A stretch of 63,204 nt of DNA from a virus: IMG/VR virus record IMGVR_UViG_3300030110_002592, positions 1 through 63,204 of that record. One strand, written 5' to 3'. Position 1 is the first letter of the stretch. Each line of letters begins with the position of its first letter. The translations under genes and the position numbers were made by a program. Shown one piece after another: positions 21,501 to 29,056 of this stretch. Below the pieces are notes generated by a model that did not search any database, was not told where the DNA came from, and saw nothing but the letters and a program-made list of their open reading frames with translations.

Positions 21501-23216
21501 ATTATAAAGAATAGATGCATCGCTAATACTAAAAAACTCAAACGCATCATCATTTAATGGATTGCCGGCATCTACAAACTGCATACACATAAACTGCACT
21601 TGTATTTCTTCTGTAGCAAAAGCCGTTACTGTGGGTGGTTGATTGGCTGCATTAATACCGCCTGCTTTTTTGTTAAATCCTGCAGGTTGACCTACAGCAC
21701 AATTCCATACATCAGCCGCTGTAACACCAATTGTACAAGCAGTAGAAGCAGAAGCAGTAGGAAATGTGCCAATGGTATTTTGAAATTCTGTGCTATTAAC
21801 AAAATCAATAACATTAGCATAATCCTGTTGTAGTGTTACTGACCATTCAATACTAAAAGGCGCAGTAGGAGCAGTAGCAGCAGGTATATCCGATCCAAAC
21901 CATTGGTAGTGTGTAAAGTCCATTAAGAAAGACATTGTAGCTCCCATCTTCAACCCTATGGTTGACACTAAACTGCTTAAATCAAATGTAACTTTACCGT
22001 TAGGAATTACTTGAGAGTTACCACCTCCACTTGAAGGAAAAGTAAAATAAGAACCGTTAGTTATATTTAAGTAATTAACCTCAGTTAACTCAGGATCAGA
22101 ACTCTCTATGCTTGCTTCAAATGTTTGCAAACATTTATTGCCGTCAGAGTTTATTAGATTATATCCATCTACATAATTACCGTACATCAACCTATTACCC
22201 ATAATGGTTTGGGCCTTGGCTAATCTTGGCACATTATCGTAAAGTCTTAAAATCTCAGAACTTGGTAATACTGTATATATCTTGTTGTTAGAAAAAATAA
22301 TTTCTTCAGTAGTATTATCAACCCACCCTTCATCTGCTTTTACATATTTTTCTATAACCCTTACAATGTTATCATCAGCATATTTAAAACATAAGTCAAT
22401 ACCCGTAACTAGGTCATCTCCTGTATTAAAAGATACTCGTGCAGCATTGTAATAGTTTACCATGCCCCCGTTATAATAATTATTTATATCTATTTGATAC
22501 ATTTCAGGCTCAAAGGCCACATCAGAAAACTGAGATAAAGCACTGTATTCACCGTTTTTATATTTGTATCTGTAAGCAAAAGACACAAAACGAGTTTCAA
22601 TAAAGTTTTCTTGGCCCGGCTGATTAAACAACTCATAAGATGGTGCAGCCAATGGAGGTTGCACAATAACATTTATCATTTTGTTGGTGATTTGGTCTAC
22701 ACCAACTGCCGGCACAGGATAGTTTTCTGTAACATTAATCCTACGTGGGGGATTGTAGTCATCAGTAAAAAACAACAAGTCTTCTACTTTATTAACAGCA
22801 TTAATTAAATAAGTAGGACTAAAATTTAAAATGCTTTTAGTAGGGTTTGCCGAATCTTGCATCGAAACCACATGGTAGTTAGTAACTCCTGAAACTGTGT
22901 TGTAAGAAACTATTAAGTCTAAAATGTTGTTTGGTGAAGGAGCAAAGTTGGAATCATGAACAAACCAATATATCGTTTCTTCTGACCCATCTTCAAATGC
23001 ACCAATACATTTTGCTGAAGAACTTAAAGCAGTTCCTGCAAACTCAAGTGTGCTTATTTGAGTATTTCCTTTAGAGTTTTCTACAGAACCAATCTCTGAT
23101 TCTTCAGTAGACCCAAGCCGAACATTCATCGCATCAACGTACTCTCCTTGCGGAAGGAGCCTTTCGTCAACACTTTTATTCATGCGACCCTTTATAAAAT
23201 TTCTGTTTACTTTCAT
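18504..23216 (-). CDS. Tail stabilisation/needle-base protein (1,570 aa)
   Basis: The N terminus (NFIKGRMNKSVDERLLPQGE followed by YVDAMNVRLG) is typical of the P22 gp10-like stabilisation proteins of crAss-like and related podoviruses, which plug the portal and support the tail. The middle is beta-rich, with segments such as FFTDDYNPPRRINVTENYP and GGYDPYMDEYVLSSNDTKIP that fit a propeller-like fold. The last 100 residues form a Cys-rich domain (ACCDCATCVNCKSF) and a module shared with the next gene. Length exceeds classic gp10 (about 470 aa) because of added domains. It lies after two ring-protein candidates, as in crAss-like virion modules. Confidence 0.75.
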   Translation of the reverse strand: MKVNRNFIKGRMNKSVDERLLPQGEYVDAMNVRLGSTEESEIGSVENSKGNTQISTLEFAGTALSSSAKCIGAFEDGSEETIYWFVHDSNFAPSPNNILDLIVSYNTVSGVTNYHVVSMQDSANPTKSILNFSPTYLINAVNKVEDLLFFTDDYNPPRRINVTENYPVPAVGVDQITNKMINVIVQPPLAAPSYELFNQPGQENFIETRFVSFAYRYKYKNGEYSALSQFSDVAFEPEMYQIDINNYYNGGMVNYYNAARVSFNTGDDLVTGIDLCFKYADDNIVRVIEKYVKADEGWVDNTTEEIIFSNNKIYTVLPSSEILRLYDNVPRLAKAQTIMGNRLMYGNYVDGYNLINSDGNKCLQTFEASIESSDPELTEVNYLNITNGSYFTFPSSGGGNSQVIPNGKVTFDLSSLVSTIGLKMGATMSFLMDFTHYQWFGSDIPAATAPTAPFSIEWSVTLQQDYANVIDFVNSTEFQNTIGTFPTASASTACTIGVTAADVWNCAVGQPAGFNKKAGGINAANQPPTVTAFATEEIQVQFMCMQFVDAGNPLNDDAFEFFSISDASILYNATGTTKSLHSNRDYDLSIIYMDEYNRATTALPSDNNTVHTACDTSDLINKLAVELPPTMTAPAWATKYKWALQPRETLYETLYSNFYYIDSLDNSAWIQLAGENQLKVNVGDTLRVKVDSNGALNDCVDTVVLEKEAKARDFLDDGNEQQPGLYMRLKPKNYSIRTNTGLAYGGNSESATTDDAASRKADSSGENKYCYLQYPVFDNNGGVISRWDIKAGAVVNIYFKFYRANRGCKDNNACGAVLAEYDEQIIASQDYTDLHDFWVTEGINVSSNLNTAVSCPDDGGDNSIIFYSALYNVPAPGTTTWYTDLAIQGTDQIQFIQNNATNQLWLTFLGGSRYCGGIDKRWSTVECRISIENSNNMLVFESVPTEANPDIYYIGSQTFDITNGNHQCNVTNQDIATGTTGKSLLSFFDCYAFGNGVESYKINDSITGHYFLLGQQTTAVSAQDYKEANRYADITYSGVYNNESNVNRLNEFNLGLLNFKACEEEFGEIQVLSARETDVLTLQEDKISYVLASKNLLSDSSGGGAITSIPEVLGTQISRIEDFGISENPESFVRWGENIYFTDAKRGAVLNLIGGGKSQNLVVISEMGMRSWFRDLFIDSFNTQKLGGYDPYMDEYVLSSNDTKIPSIEPCVDCGRTNSYPIKTGETIKFCVELGSDVGNFDIDYRPAGSMESFEVSVLYNAATTTTGVINPPVAGTLTVSKGDASVETAEVTITGTGPGTGLLYVTVKCVGATEITVIPVCITSSSQATKQIHNNFFFGQGSYLSPSTSRAVTFANGVDNVVSDYTTITAPQGSGSIPPNSSTVYIQCDKIAPDNFTFDASKHKLKWWRTNTLYGTSAADINTILTNSTALVTTTPTSTIRQGTFALPNTTDQYLYLVYDYRDVVSIPLCYSNTSALDACCDCATCVNCKSFSGTVFGTTLALACAAARTQTYYFEGLGTEPQVGDFIYTEANCSRKTTTQGWLGINAVNGDAIFVNSSGQVTVKTSCT

Positions 23217-23217
23217 G

Positions 23218-24141
23218 CTATTTTATCCACTTAGCTTGACCTCTTAAATTCATTAGTAATCTACCGGGATGTATATTACTCATTCTTATTTTAGCATTTC
23301 TTAATAATGCCGCTTTTTTTCTTCTGCTTCTATTAACAATATACTCTTGAACACCAAGCTTGTTGTCTAATATCATATATTGAATATAAGCATAAACATA
23401 CTCTTCAAATAACTTATTGACATGAATATCAGATTCTACGCCACCTTCCATGCCATCAGATACATATTCTAAAACACAAGACTCTCCTGCCATTCCTGAA
23501 CTAAAGTTTATTACTCCGTTCTTGCTATCAATTCTAAAAGTAGGATTAGCATTGGCTGTTTCAGTATTCAAGCCATACCTCGCACCTATAGGAAACTCAA
23601 AAAACCAACAGCCATCCATACACCATCCTTCACAATTATTGTAAGGACTATTGCTGTTTAAGTAAATACTTTTTTTGGTATTATTAAGTCTTGCTAAGTC
23701 AAGCTCAGAATTTTGTGGTCTTAATACATTGCCATTTAAATCAAACAATATTTTACAGTTATTGTCCTGTAGATATGCATCAGAGCTTAACGCTTGTATG
23801 TTTTCTGTAAGAGGATACAGATATCCATTTTTCCATAACGAAACCCTTATCCAATTAACATAATTAGGAGGTAATACAAATCTTAGATTATCACATACAT
23901 CCAATTGCAACACTCTTGTTTCTTTAAAAGCATCGTAATTTAATTCCTGTATGGCTCGTTTTGCGTGAAATATAATCTTATACCTCTCCTCATTATTTAC
24001 TAATGAGTGGTTTCCTGCATACATTAATTCAAAGTTATTAACAATATTTTCTAAAGAAACCCATTGATAACTTCCCCAATTTGCATTCTCAGGAACATTG
24101 CCCCCATTTTCATAATATTGGTAATCTGTTAAATATGCCAT
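23218..24141 (-). CDS. Head-tail connector / ring protein 2 candidate (307 aa)
   Basis: A soluble mixed alpha/beta protein with the N terminus MAYLTDYQYYENGGNVPENA. It contains ERYKIIFHAKRAIQELNYDA (about residues 52-71), followed by LRFVLPPNYVNWIRVSLW. This helical-hairpin plus beta pattern is usual in adaptor or ring proteins between portal and tail. Its ATG overlaps the stop of the previous 249-aa gene at 24141, so the two are coupled. The C terminus is basic (RSRRKKAALLRNAKIRM). Placement between the capsid block and the stabilisation protein supports a connector role. Confidence 0.6.
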   Translation of the reverse strand: MAYLTDYQYYENGGNVPENANWGSYQWVSLENIVNNFELMYAGNHSLVNNEERYKIIFHAKRAIQELNYDAFKETRVLQLDVCDNLRFVLPPNYVNWIRVSLWKNGYLYPLTENIQALSSDAYLQDNNCKILFDLNGNVLRPQNSELDLARLNNTKKSIYLNSNSPYNNCEGWCMDGCWFFEFPIGARYGLNTETANANPTFRIDSKNGVINFSSGMAGESCVLEYVSDGMEGGVESDIHVNKLFEEYVYAYIQYMILDNKLGVQEYIVNRSRRKKAALLRNAKIRMSNIHPGRLLMNLRGQAKWIK

Positions 24142-24890
24142 TATTGTTCAGCTTGTTCAGATTGTAAAAATTGTTGATTTGCAAAATCAACTGTCTCAAT
24201 TTCCCTAATAGACATTCCGGCATATTCTAGTATCTTTCTTATTATATTAGTTTGATCAGAACTTGGTAATTCAAAGTCTACATAATCTGCTTGAGTAGAA
24301 GAAAAAACCGGCTGCCCATTAACAAGAGTGGGATTAAATGTCCACTTTGGAACACGAGGATATCTAATATATGTAAGCCTAACATCTGATGTAATAGACA
24401 AAGGATATACCTTAACACTATTTGTTTGTATTTGTGGAACCGCACTCGTAGCAGGATTTAAAGTGTATGCAGGGAAAGTAGTGCTTGGCGCTGTTAAATT
24501 AGACATCAACAACTTACTTATTTTATTTAAAGATACTCGCTCAATATTAGTAAAGGTAGCAGGAGAAACCACAGGGGCTAACTCTATTTTTAACAACGTA
24601 TACCAATCTGTAGGTAAAGTGAAAGTTAAAGTAGGTGCATCGTAAACTAAAGTTTTGTAAACTGTAAAAATATCAATCACCTCTCCAAGCTGTTGCTTTA
24701 TGTTGGCATAACCTGTTCCTGATTGTCTTGCATTTTCTTTATTTATTTGATAGTTATAATCATAAAAATAATTTTCAAATAAATCTAGTTGAGCTTGCTC
24801 TGCATATAAGTTAAAATCCGCAGGCGATATATAACCGTAATTGTTCTTGTTTAGAATCGCTAATACTGTATTTCGAACGGAATTAATCAT
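24141..24890 (-). CDS. Head-tail connector / ring protein 1 candidate (249 aa)
   Basis: The N terminus MINSVRNTVLAILNKNNYGY, followed by ISPADFNLYAEQAQLDLFE, forms an amphipathic helical start. The middle is beta-rich (TLTFTLPTDWYTLLKIELAP) and the C terminus helical (IIRKILEYAGMSIREIETVD, then DFANQQFLQSEQAEQ). This resembles ring or adaptor proteins of crAss-like phages. It begins a transcription unit: a terminator (24921-24956) and a TATCTTTG promoter element (24911-24918) lie directly upstream. Confidence 0.6.
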   Translation of the reverse strand: MINSVRNTVLAILNKNNYGYISPADFNLYAEQAQLDLFENYFYDYNYQINKENARQSGTGYANIKQQLGEVIDIFTVYKTLVYDAPTLTFTLPTDWYTLLKIELAPVVSPATFTNIERVSLNKISKLLMSNLTAPSTTFPAYTLNPATSAVPQIQTNSVKVYPLSITSDVRLTYIRYPRVPKWTFNPTLVNGQPVFSSTQADYVDFELPSSDQTNIIRKILEYAGMSIREIETVDFANQQFLQSEQAEQ

Positions 24891-24910
24891 TATGGATTAT
24901 TTTGTATATA

Positions 24911-24918
24911 CAAAGATA
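24911..24918 (-). promoter_or_regulatory. -7 promoter element TATCTTTG
   Basis: The minus-strand sequence matches TAnnTTTG, 21 bp before the first connector gene and immediately after the terminator of the preceding unit. The terminator-promoter pair marks a transcription-unit boundary between the head and tail genes. Confidence 0.6.
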
Positions 24919-24920
24919 GT

Positions 24921-24956
24921 AAAATAAAAAAAGGTCGCATTCTTCAATACGACCCT
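24921..24956 (-). terminator. Intrinsic terminator of the 175-aa structural gene
   Basis: On the minus strand GGTCGTATT, loop GAAG and AATGCGACC form a 9-bp stem with one G-U pair, followed by a run of seven T. It lies 28 bp after the stop of the gene at 24985. Confidence 0.85.
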
Positions 24957-24984
24957 TCCCTTTAACTATGGTAAAAGACAAATA

Positions 24985-25512
24985 TTAAGATACCGCAATC
25001 GCTGTAATAATAGAAGAAGTACCTTCTTCTAAGTCAAAGATTACTTTAGGCTTTTCTGATGGAGAAGCAGCTTCTTCCATAAGGTTTAATATTTTTATTG
25101 CAAACAATTGGTTAGCAGCAGTACCATATGCTGTATGAGTAATAGTAATGGTATCGTTAGCTGCAGCCGTAGTTTGAATAACTGTAGAAGTTGTAGATGC
25201 TTGACTTACCGTTGCAATTTGTGCAAGTGGTACAATTTGAAATTGGCTTCTGTCTCCTTCTTGGTTGTAAACCTTGTAAGCAGTTGTATTAGGTACTCCT
25301 GTTCCTGCAGTAACAGTAAGTTCTGTAGCAGCTACTGCGGTTACTTGAGTAATACCTGCTGAAGTAGAAACTAAATCTCCTAAGCTAATTCCATCAAGCT
25401 GAAATCCTTGGCCGCCATCAATTACTTTGTTATTAGATCCCGCGGTTCCATTTCCTGTGGTTGTTCCTGTTGCTAATTCTGTAGCAACGTAAAGTTTTAA
25501 ATATTTAGACAT
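24985..25512 (-). CDS. Head decoration/fibre-like structural protein (175 aa)
   Basis: A Thr/Ala/Gly-rich, beta-rich protein with little charge. It starts MSKYLKLYVATELATGTTTG and contains LGDLVSTSAGITQVTAVAAT, a beta-barrel-like pattern. Composition resembles the 161-aa protein at 41857-42342, so both may be decoration or head-fibre proteins. It has its own promoter (25549-25556) and terminator (24921-24956), unusual inside a late operon and suitable for a highly expressed capsid component. Function is inferred from composition and position next to the capsid gene. Confidence 0.55.
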   Translation of the reverse strand: MSKYLKLYVATELATGTTTGNGTAGSNNKVIDGGQGFQLDGISLGDLVSTSAGITQVTAVAATELTVTAGTGVPNTTAYKVYNQEGDRSQFQIVPLAQIATVSQASTTSTVIQTTAAANDTITITHTAYGTAANQLFAIKILNLMEEAASPSEKPKVIFDLEEGTSSIITAIAVS

Positions 25513-25548
25513 TTTTAAAATAATTTATTTGTTAACAAAATCTGATTA

Positions 25549-25556
25549 CAAATATA
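25549..25556 (-). promoter_or_regulatory. -7 promoter element TATATTTG
   Basis: TATATTTG on the minus strand lies 37 bp upstream of the 175-aa gene, in a 52-bp AT-rich gap. The gene therefore forms its own unit with the terminator after it. Confidence 0.5.
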
Positions 25557-25564
25557 ATAAAACT

Positions 25565-26344
25565 TTATTTACCGCTTAAAAGCTTCTCTAACACCTTTAG
25601 TGCTTCAATGCCATCATCAGATTGAAAGAAAGAGGCTACAATGAAATCTCTATTTTCACCAAAAGGAATGGTAAGCATCTTAGCTTTGTTGGTTTTAGTA
25701 TTAAAGTAAACGTGCTTTTTGTTTTTTACAACAAGCAAATTATTATCAAACAATGTTGCTGACAAAGCTTGAAGTCTTAAAATAGGATCATTAATAACTT
25801 CTAAGAACTGCCAAGGGTCTCTACGCGCATAAACCATTACATCTCTTTTTAACTCAGCACTTGTCATTTTGTCTACATTTAAACCTAACACTGCGCGAGC
25901 TACTTGTTCAAGGCGTTCAATACTCATTTCTTTAACAGCCACCAATGCATCTAATTCTACATTTAATATATCTAAATCTTCTTGGGCATTTTTTTCTTCA
26001 TTAACTTCTACAAAAATGTAACCATTTTCAGGATGATAATGTAAAAACTCTTGTAATACCGGATTAGTTTTAGATACGTGTAAAAAGCCATCTTCAAAAA
26101 TAATAGGCTCTAAAATAGCATTTCCATCTTGTTCATCTTCAAAAGGAGACTTTTGATTTTTAGCGTAACGCAAAGGTTTGTTTATGCCTTCGGTTTCATC
26201 AAAATGTAATAAAGGTTTTCTTTTTGTATGCTTAGAAGAAAGCATATAAGACATCGGAGCGATGTTCTTAGTTAATTTGTACATTTTATCTGTTAATACT
26301 TGTACAGATTTTTTTGGGGTTGGTACTTTAGTCTTGGTACTCAT
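25565..26344 (-). CDS. Conserved head-module protein (259 aa)
   Basis: Begins with a basic segment (MSTKTKVPTPKKSVQV), then KHTKRKPLLHFDETEG and FEDGFLHVSKTNPVLQEFLH. This resembles a structural protein that often follows the capsid gene in marine and Bacteroidota phages. Residues from about 110 are acidic and helical (QEDLDILNVELDALVAVKEM). The C-terminal part, MLTIPFGENRDFIVASFFQS, looks like a short beta-alpha domain. A terminator separates it from the capsid gene upstream. I infer a minor capsid or head-assembly role; no enzymatic motif is visible. Confidence 0.6.
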   Translation of the reverse strand: MSTKTKVPTPKKSVQVLTDKMYKLTKNIAPMSYMLSSKHTKRKPLLHFDETEGINKPLRYAKNQKSPFEDEQDGNAILEPIIFEDGFLHVSKTNPVLQEFLHYHPENGYIFVEVNEEKNAQEDLDILNVELDALVAVKEMSIERLEQVARAVLGLNVDKMTSAELKRDVMVYARRDPWQFLEVINDPILRLQALSATLFDNNLLVVKNKKHVYFNTKTNKAKMLTIPFGENRDFIVASFFQSDDGIEALKVLEKLLSGK

Positions 26345-26375
26345 TTTTAATAAGTTTATTAAATTAAATTAAATT

Positions 26376-26404
26376 AAAAAAAGGGGAACCCGAAGGCCCC
26401 CCTT
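26376..26404 (-). terminator. Intrinsic terminator after the major capsid gene
   Basis: The minus-strand RNA would fold AAGGGGGGCC, loop UUCG, GGUUCCCCUU, followed by a U-run. Two of the pairs are G-U in the minus-strand RNA but A-C mismatches on the other strand, so the hairpin is directional. It starts 8 bp after the capsid stop codon. Confidence 0.9.
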
Positions 26405-26412
26405 AAATGTGA

Positions 26413-27876
26413 TTAAGCTTCAAATAAGAAGAAGTTGTTAGCACCTAAAGTACAAACAGCTCTTTCAGATAAGAAGTGAACCTCCATTGCATCCAAATCA
26501 GAAGTTCTTGCACCACCGGCAGAACCTGTGATCCAAGTTTTATATCTTCTGTCTTCAGTTTCAGAAGCTCTGTATCTAACGTGCAAGAAAGGTCTCTTAG
26601 CATTCTTGCCAAGAACTTGATCATAAACACTAGTAGAACCTGCAGGAACAAGTAGTCCATAGATTTCACCTGCGTGAATACCACCTCTCATAGCAGCATC
26701 GTTAAGATATTTCCAATCAGATTTATAGAAATCATATCCTCTACGGAATCCTCTAAATCCAAGGTTTAAAGCCATTTCCTCATCGTTGTCAAACAAACCA
26801 TAAGAAGTACCACCTGCGCCGTAAGAGTTTTGAGCAGCCAACATATCATCAATGTCGAAGCTTAATTCTCTGTTTACGAACAACACGTTTTCTTCAATCG
26901 CGCCTTGTTTGTCTAAACGTTGGATAATAGCATCAAAGTCAGCTAAAGTTGAAGGAGCGCCTTGGAAGACATTTCCTCTTTCTTTAACAACATAGAATAC
27001 ACCTTGTGAGCCAATACGACCCGGGCCACCCGGAAGAGCTGCTGCTGCACCTGAACCCGCATCTGCAGGAATAGCTTCAATCATAGCAGTTTCAAGATGA
27101 TCGTCAAAACGCATTCTAGTATCAGACTCAGACTTCAAATACCATAGGTATCCTGAAGCTCCCATTTCAGAAGTTACTTCAATCCATCCGATTTGAGCCA
27201 TATCAGAACCGTTAACCTCATATCTATCTCTGATGATGATAGGGTTGTTTTCAAATATGTAAGAATCAGATTCAAAACTTCCTGTAAGCCCTGATGAACC
27301 TTTTCTATATTCAGAACCATATACGAATACAGTTAAAGTATCTGCAGGCGAAAAAGCTTGTCCCGCTGCTTCATAATAAGCAACAGTAAAAGATTGAGCA
27401 GCAGGAGCAGGATCACCCGGATTAGTAACATCGGTTACTAAAGCCTTGTTATATAAAGTAGTTGCGCCTGCGTTTGCTGAAATCATTATAGTCATACCTA
27501 CACGAATAGCGATACCGCCTTGACCACCTGTAGTAGTTCCTCCCCCTGCAATTGTAGGAGTAAGATTATCACTTACAGTAATAGTTGCTGTACTTGCGCC
27601 GGCTAAATCACCTGCTCCAACAGCACAGTTAGTATACTTAACGTGTAAACGACCTTGTTCAGACCATTTAATTAAATCAGAATTAGAAGGCATCTCTGCG
27701 CCAACTAATCTTAAAAAAGATGAAATGCTTCGATTACCATAACGCTCAAATTCTTTTTCGTAAGTATCAGGAAGATACTGACTCATAAAATCAAACGTAG
27801 TCAGATAGTTAGAAGCAGTGGGTACTCGTTCCGCACTTGGAATTAAGTCAAAACCCGGAGTTGCTAATACACTCAT
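26413..27876 (-). CDS. Major capsid protein, HK97-fold candidate (487 aa)
   Basis: Size, position (after portal and scaffold candidate) and sequence character fit the major capsid protein. The N terminus MSVLATPGFDLIPSAERVPT is followed by TFDFMSQYLPDTYEKEFERY and SFLRLVGAEMPSNSDLIKW. A Thr/Gly/Ala-rich domain (about residues 90-190) could be an inserted surface domain. The C-terminal half holds EENVLFVNRELSFDIDDMLA and ends CTLGANNFFLFEA. The overall layout resembles crAss-like capsid proteins. A strong terminator directly after it suggests high, separately controlled expression. The phage GroEL may help fold it (inference). Confidence 0.75.
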   Translation of the reverse strand: MSVLATPGFDLIPSAERVPTASNYLTTFDFMSQYLPDTYEKEFERYGNRSISSFLRLVGAEMPSNSDLIKWSEQGRLHVKYTNCAVGAGDLAGASTATITVSDNLTPTIAGGGTTTGGQGGIAIRVGMTIMISANAGATTLYNKALVTDVTNPGDPAPAAQSFTVAYYEAAGQAFSPADTLTVFVYGSEYRKGSSGLTGSFESDSYIFENNPIIIRDRYEVNGSDMAQIGWIEVTSEMGASGYLWYLKSESDTRMRFDDHLETAMIEAIPADAGSGAAAALPGGPGRIGSQGVFYVVKERGNVFQGAPSTLADFDAIIQRLDKQGAIEENVLFVNRELSFDIDDMLAAQNSYGAGGTSYGLFDNDEEMALNLGFRGFRRGYDFYKSDWKYLNDAAMRGGIHAGEIYGLLVPAGSTSVYDQVLGKNAKRPFLHVRYRASETEDRRYKTWITGSAGGARTSDLDAMEVHFLSERAVCTLGANNFFLFEA

Positions 27877-27904
27877 TTTATATTTATTTTAAAATTTTTT
27901 TAAT

Positions 27905-29005
27905 TTATTTTCTTCTACTGCGAATTTTTAGTCCATTGTTATTACTAGAACTAGAAACCGCCTTAATTGACAAACCACCCTTATTCGTAGTCTCCGGTGT
28001 TCTTCTCAAAGACATATCTATGTTCTTTGCTTTTTTCGCATCGGATTCCACAGCATCAGCTTTACCTTGTTCATAAAAGAACTTAGCAAACTTATCCGGG
28101 TTCATCGCCATGGCCAAACTCCTATGATATTCATTAATATTCTCCATTAAACCATCTTTGTTAACATATTGTTCAATAAAGTTAACTATTGATGACTGAG
28201 AAGATTTTAACTCATCAGTTGCCCGAGGGGAATAAGTAACTTGTTTTCCATCAAGCTCGAAATTAAAACCTTTAAAATCGTTGTTAAATAGCTCGTTGGT
28301 TTTATTAAGAAACCATTCAGACCTTTTCGCCTTTTCCTCGTCTAAGGACTTTGACTCTTTGAGATAGGTTTTATAAGCATCTAAGTCTTCATCAGAAATA
28401 GAAGAACTGCTGTCCGATCTTGACTCAAGGGGAGCAGAGTATTGCTCTTGCATTTCTTTAAAGTATTTAGTAGCTTTTGCTACCTCTCTCTTTTTCGCTA
28501 ATTTCTGCTTACGAACAAAATCTTCATCGTCTAAATCTTCGTCATAGCCAAACTCGTTAACCATGGCGTTAATATCATCCGAATCAAGACCTTCTTCAGT
28601 ATGCTGATAATAATTAGCTAATATAGTATCAGGGTTTACTTGAGAATAGTCTTTATTTAATTTCATGTAGTCCTCAAGCGACCGCCCTGTTTCTTTCTTG
28701 TATTTAAAAAAAGCAGCTACATCTTCGGGTAATTCTTCAGATGTTTCTCGCTTTTCAAAAAACTCATCAAGAGAGTTAATTGGTTTACCATATCTTTCTC
28801 CAATATATGTAAGAACGTCTTCTTCTTTAAAAGTTGGTAGTTGTTCTTCTACTGCCGGTGTTGTTTCTTCTGTGGCAGCTACCACTGTTTCTTCCGGCTT
28901 GCTATCTTCAAACTGCTCTTCGTGTTTTTCTAATAGCTCTTTTTCAACTTCCTGTGTAGACTTTTGCTCTACATCTTCTAAAGATTTTACTGATTTAATT
29001 TTCAT
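27905..29005 (-). CDS. Scaffold-like acidic protein (366 aa)
   Basis: The protein is very acidic and helical, with low-complexity Glu-rich N-terminal residues (VEKELLEKHEEQFEDSKPEE) and acidic motifs such as NEFGYDEDLDDEDFVRKQK near residue 150. The C-terminal tail is basic (NNNGLKIRSRRK). An acidic coiled protein with a basic tail, between portal and capsid genes, is the classic profile of a scaffolding protein that leaves the procapsid. No protease motif was identified. A TAACTTTG element lies 17 bp upstream. Confidence 0.65.
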   Translation of the reverse strand: MKIKSVKSLEDVEQKSTQEVEKELLEKHEEQFEDSKPEETVVAATEETTPAVEEQLPTFKEEDVLTYIGERYGKPINSLDEFFEKRETSEELPEDVAAFFKYKKETGRSLEDYMKLNKDYSQVNPDTILANYYQHTEEGLDSDDINAMVNEFGYDEDLDDEDFVRKQKLAKKREVAKATKYFKEMQEQYSAPLESRSDSSSSISDEDLDAYKTYLKESKSLDEEKAKRSEWFLNKTNELFNNDFKGFNFELDGKQVTYSPRATDELKSSQSSIVNFIEQYVNKDGLMENINEYHRSLAMAMNPDKFAKFFYEQGKADAVESDAKKAKNIDMSLRRTPETTNKGGLSIKAVSSSSNNNGLKIRSRRK

Positions 29006-29021
29006 TTGATTAGATTTTTAC

Positions 29022-29029
29022 AAAGTTAT
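29022..29029 (-). promoter_or_regulatory. -7 promoter element TAACTTTG
   Basis: TAACTTTG on the minus strand matches the Bacteroidota -7 consensus, 17 bp before the scaffold candidate. The scaffold and capsid genes could therefore be transcribed apart from portal and TerL. Confidence 0.5.
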
Positions 29030-29056
29030 TAAAATTTTTTTAACATTTTTTAAAGA

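Noticed and set aside
23221-23231. DnaA-box-like TTATCCACTT inside the ring-protein gene end
   Set aside because: Imperfect match in coding DNA, expected by chance.
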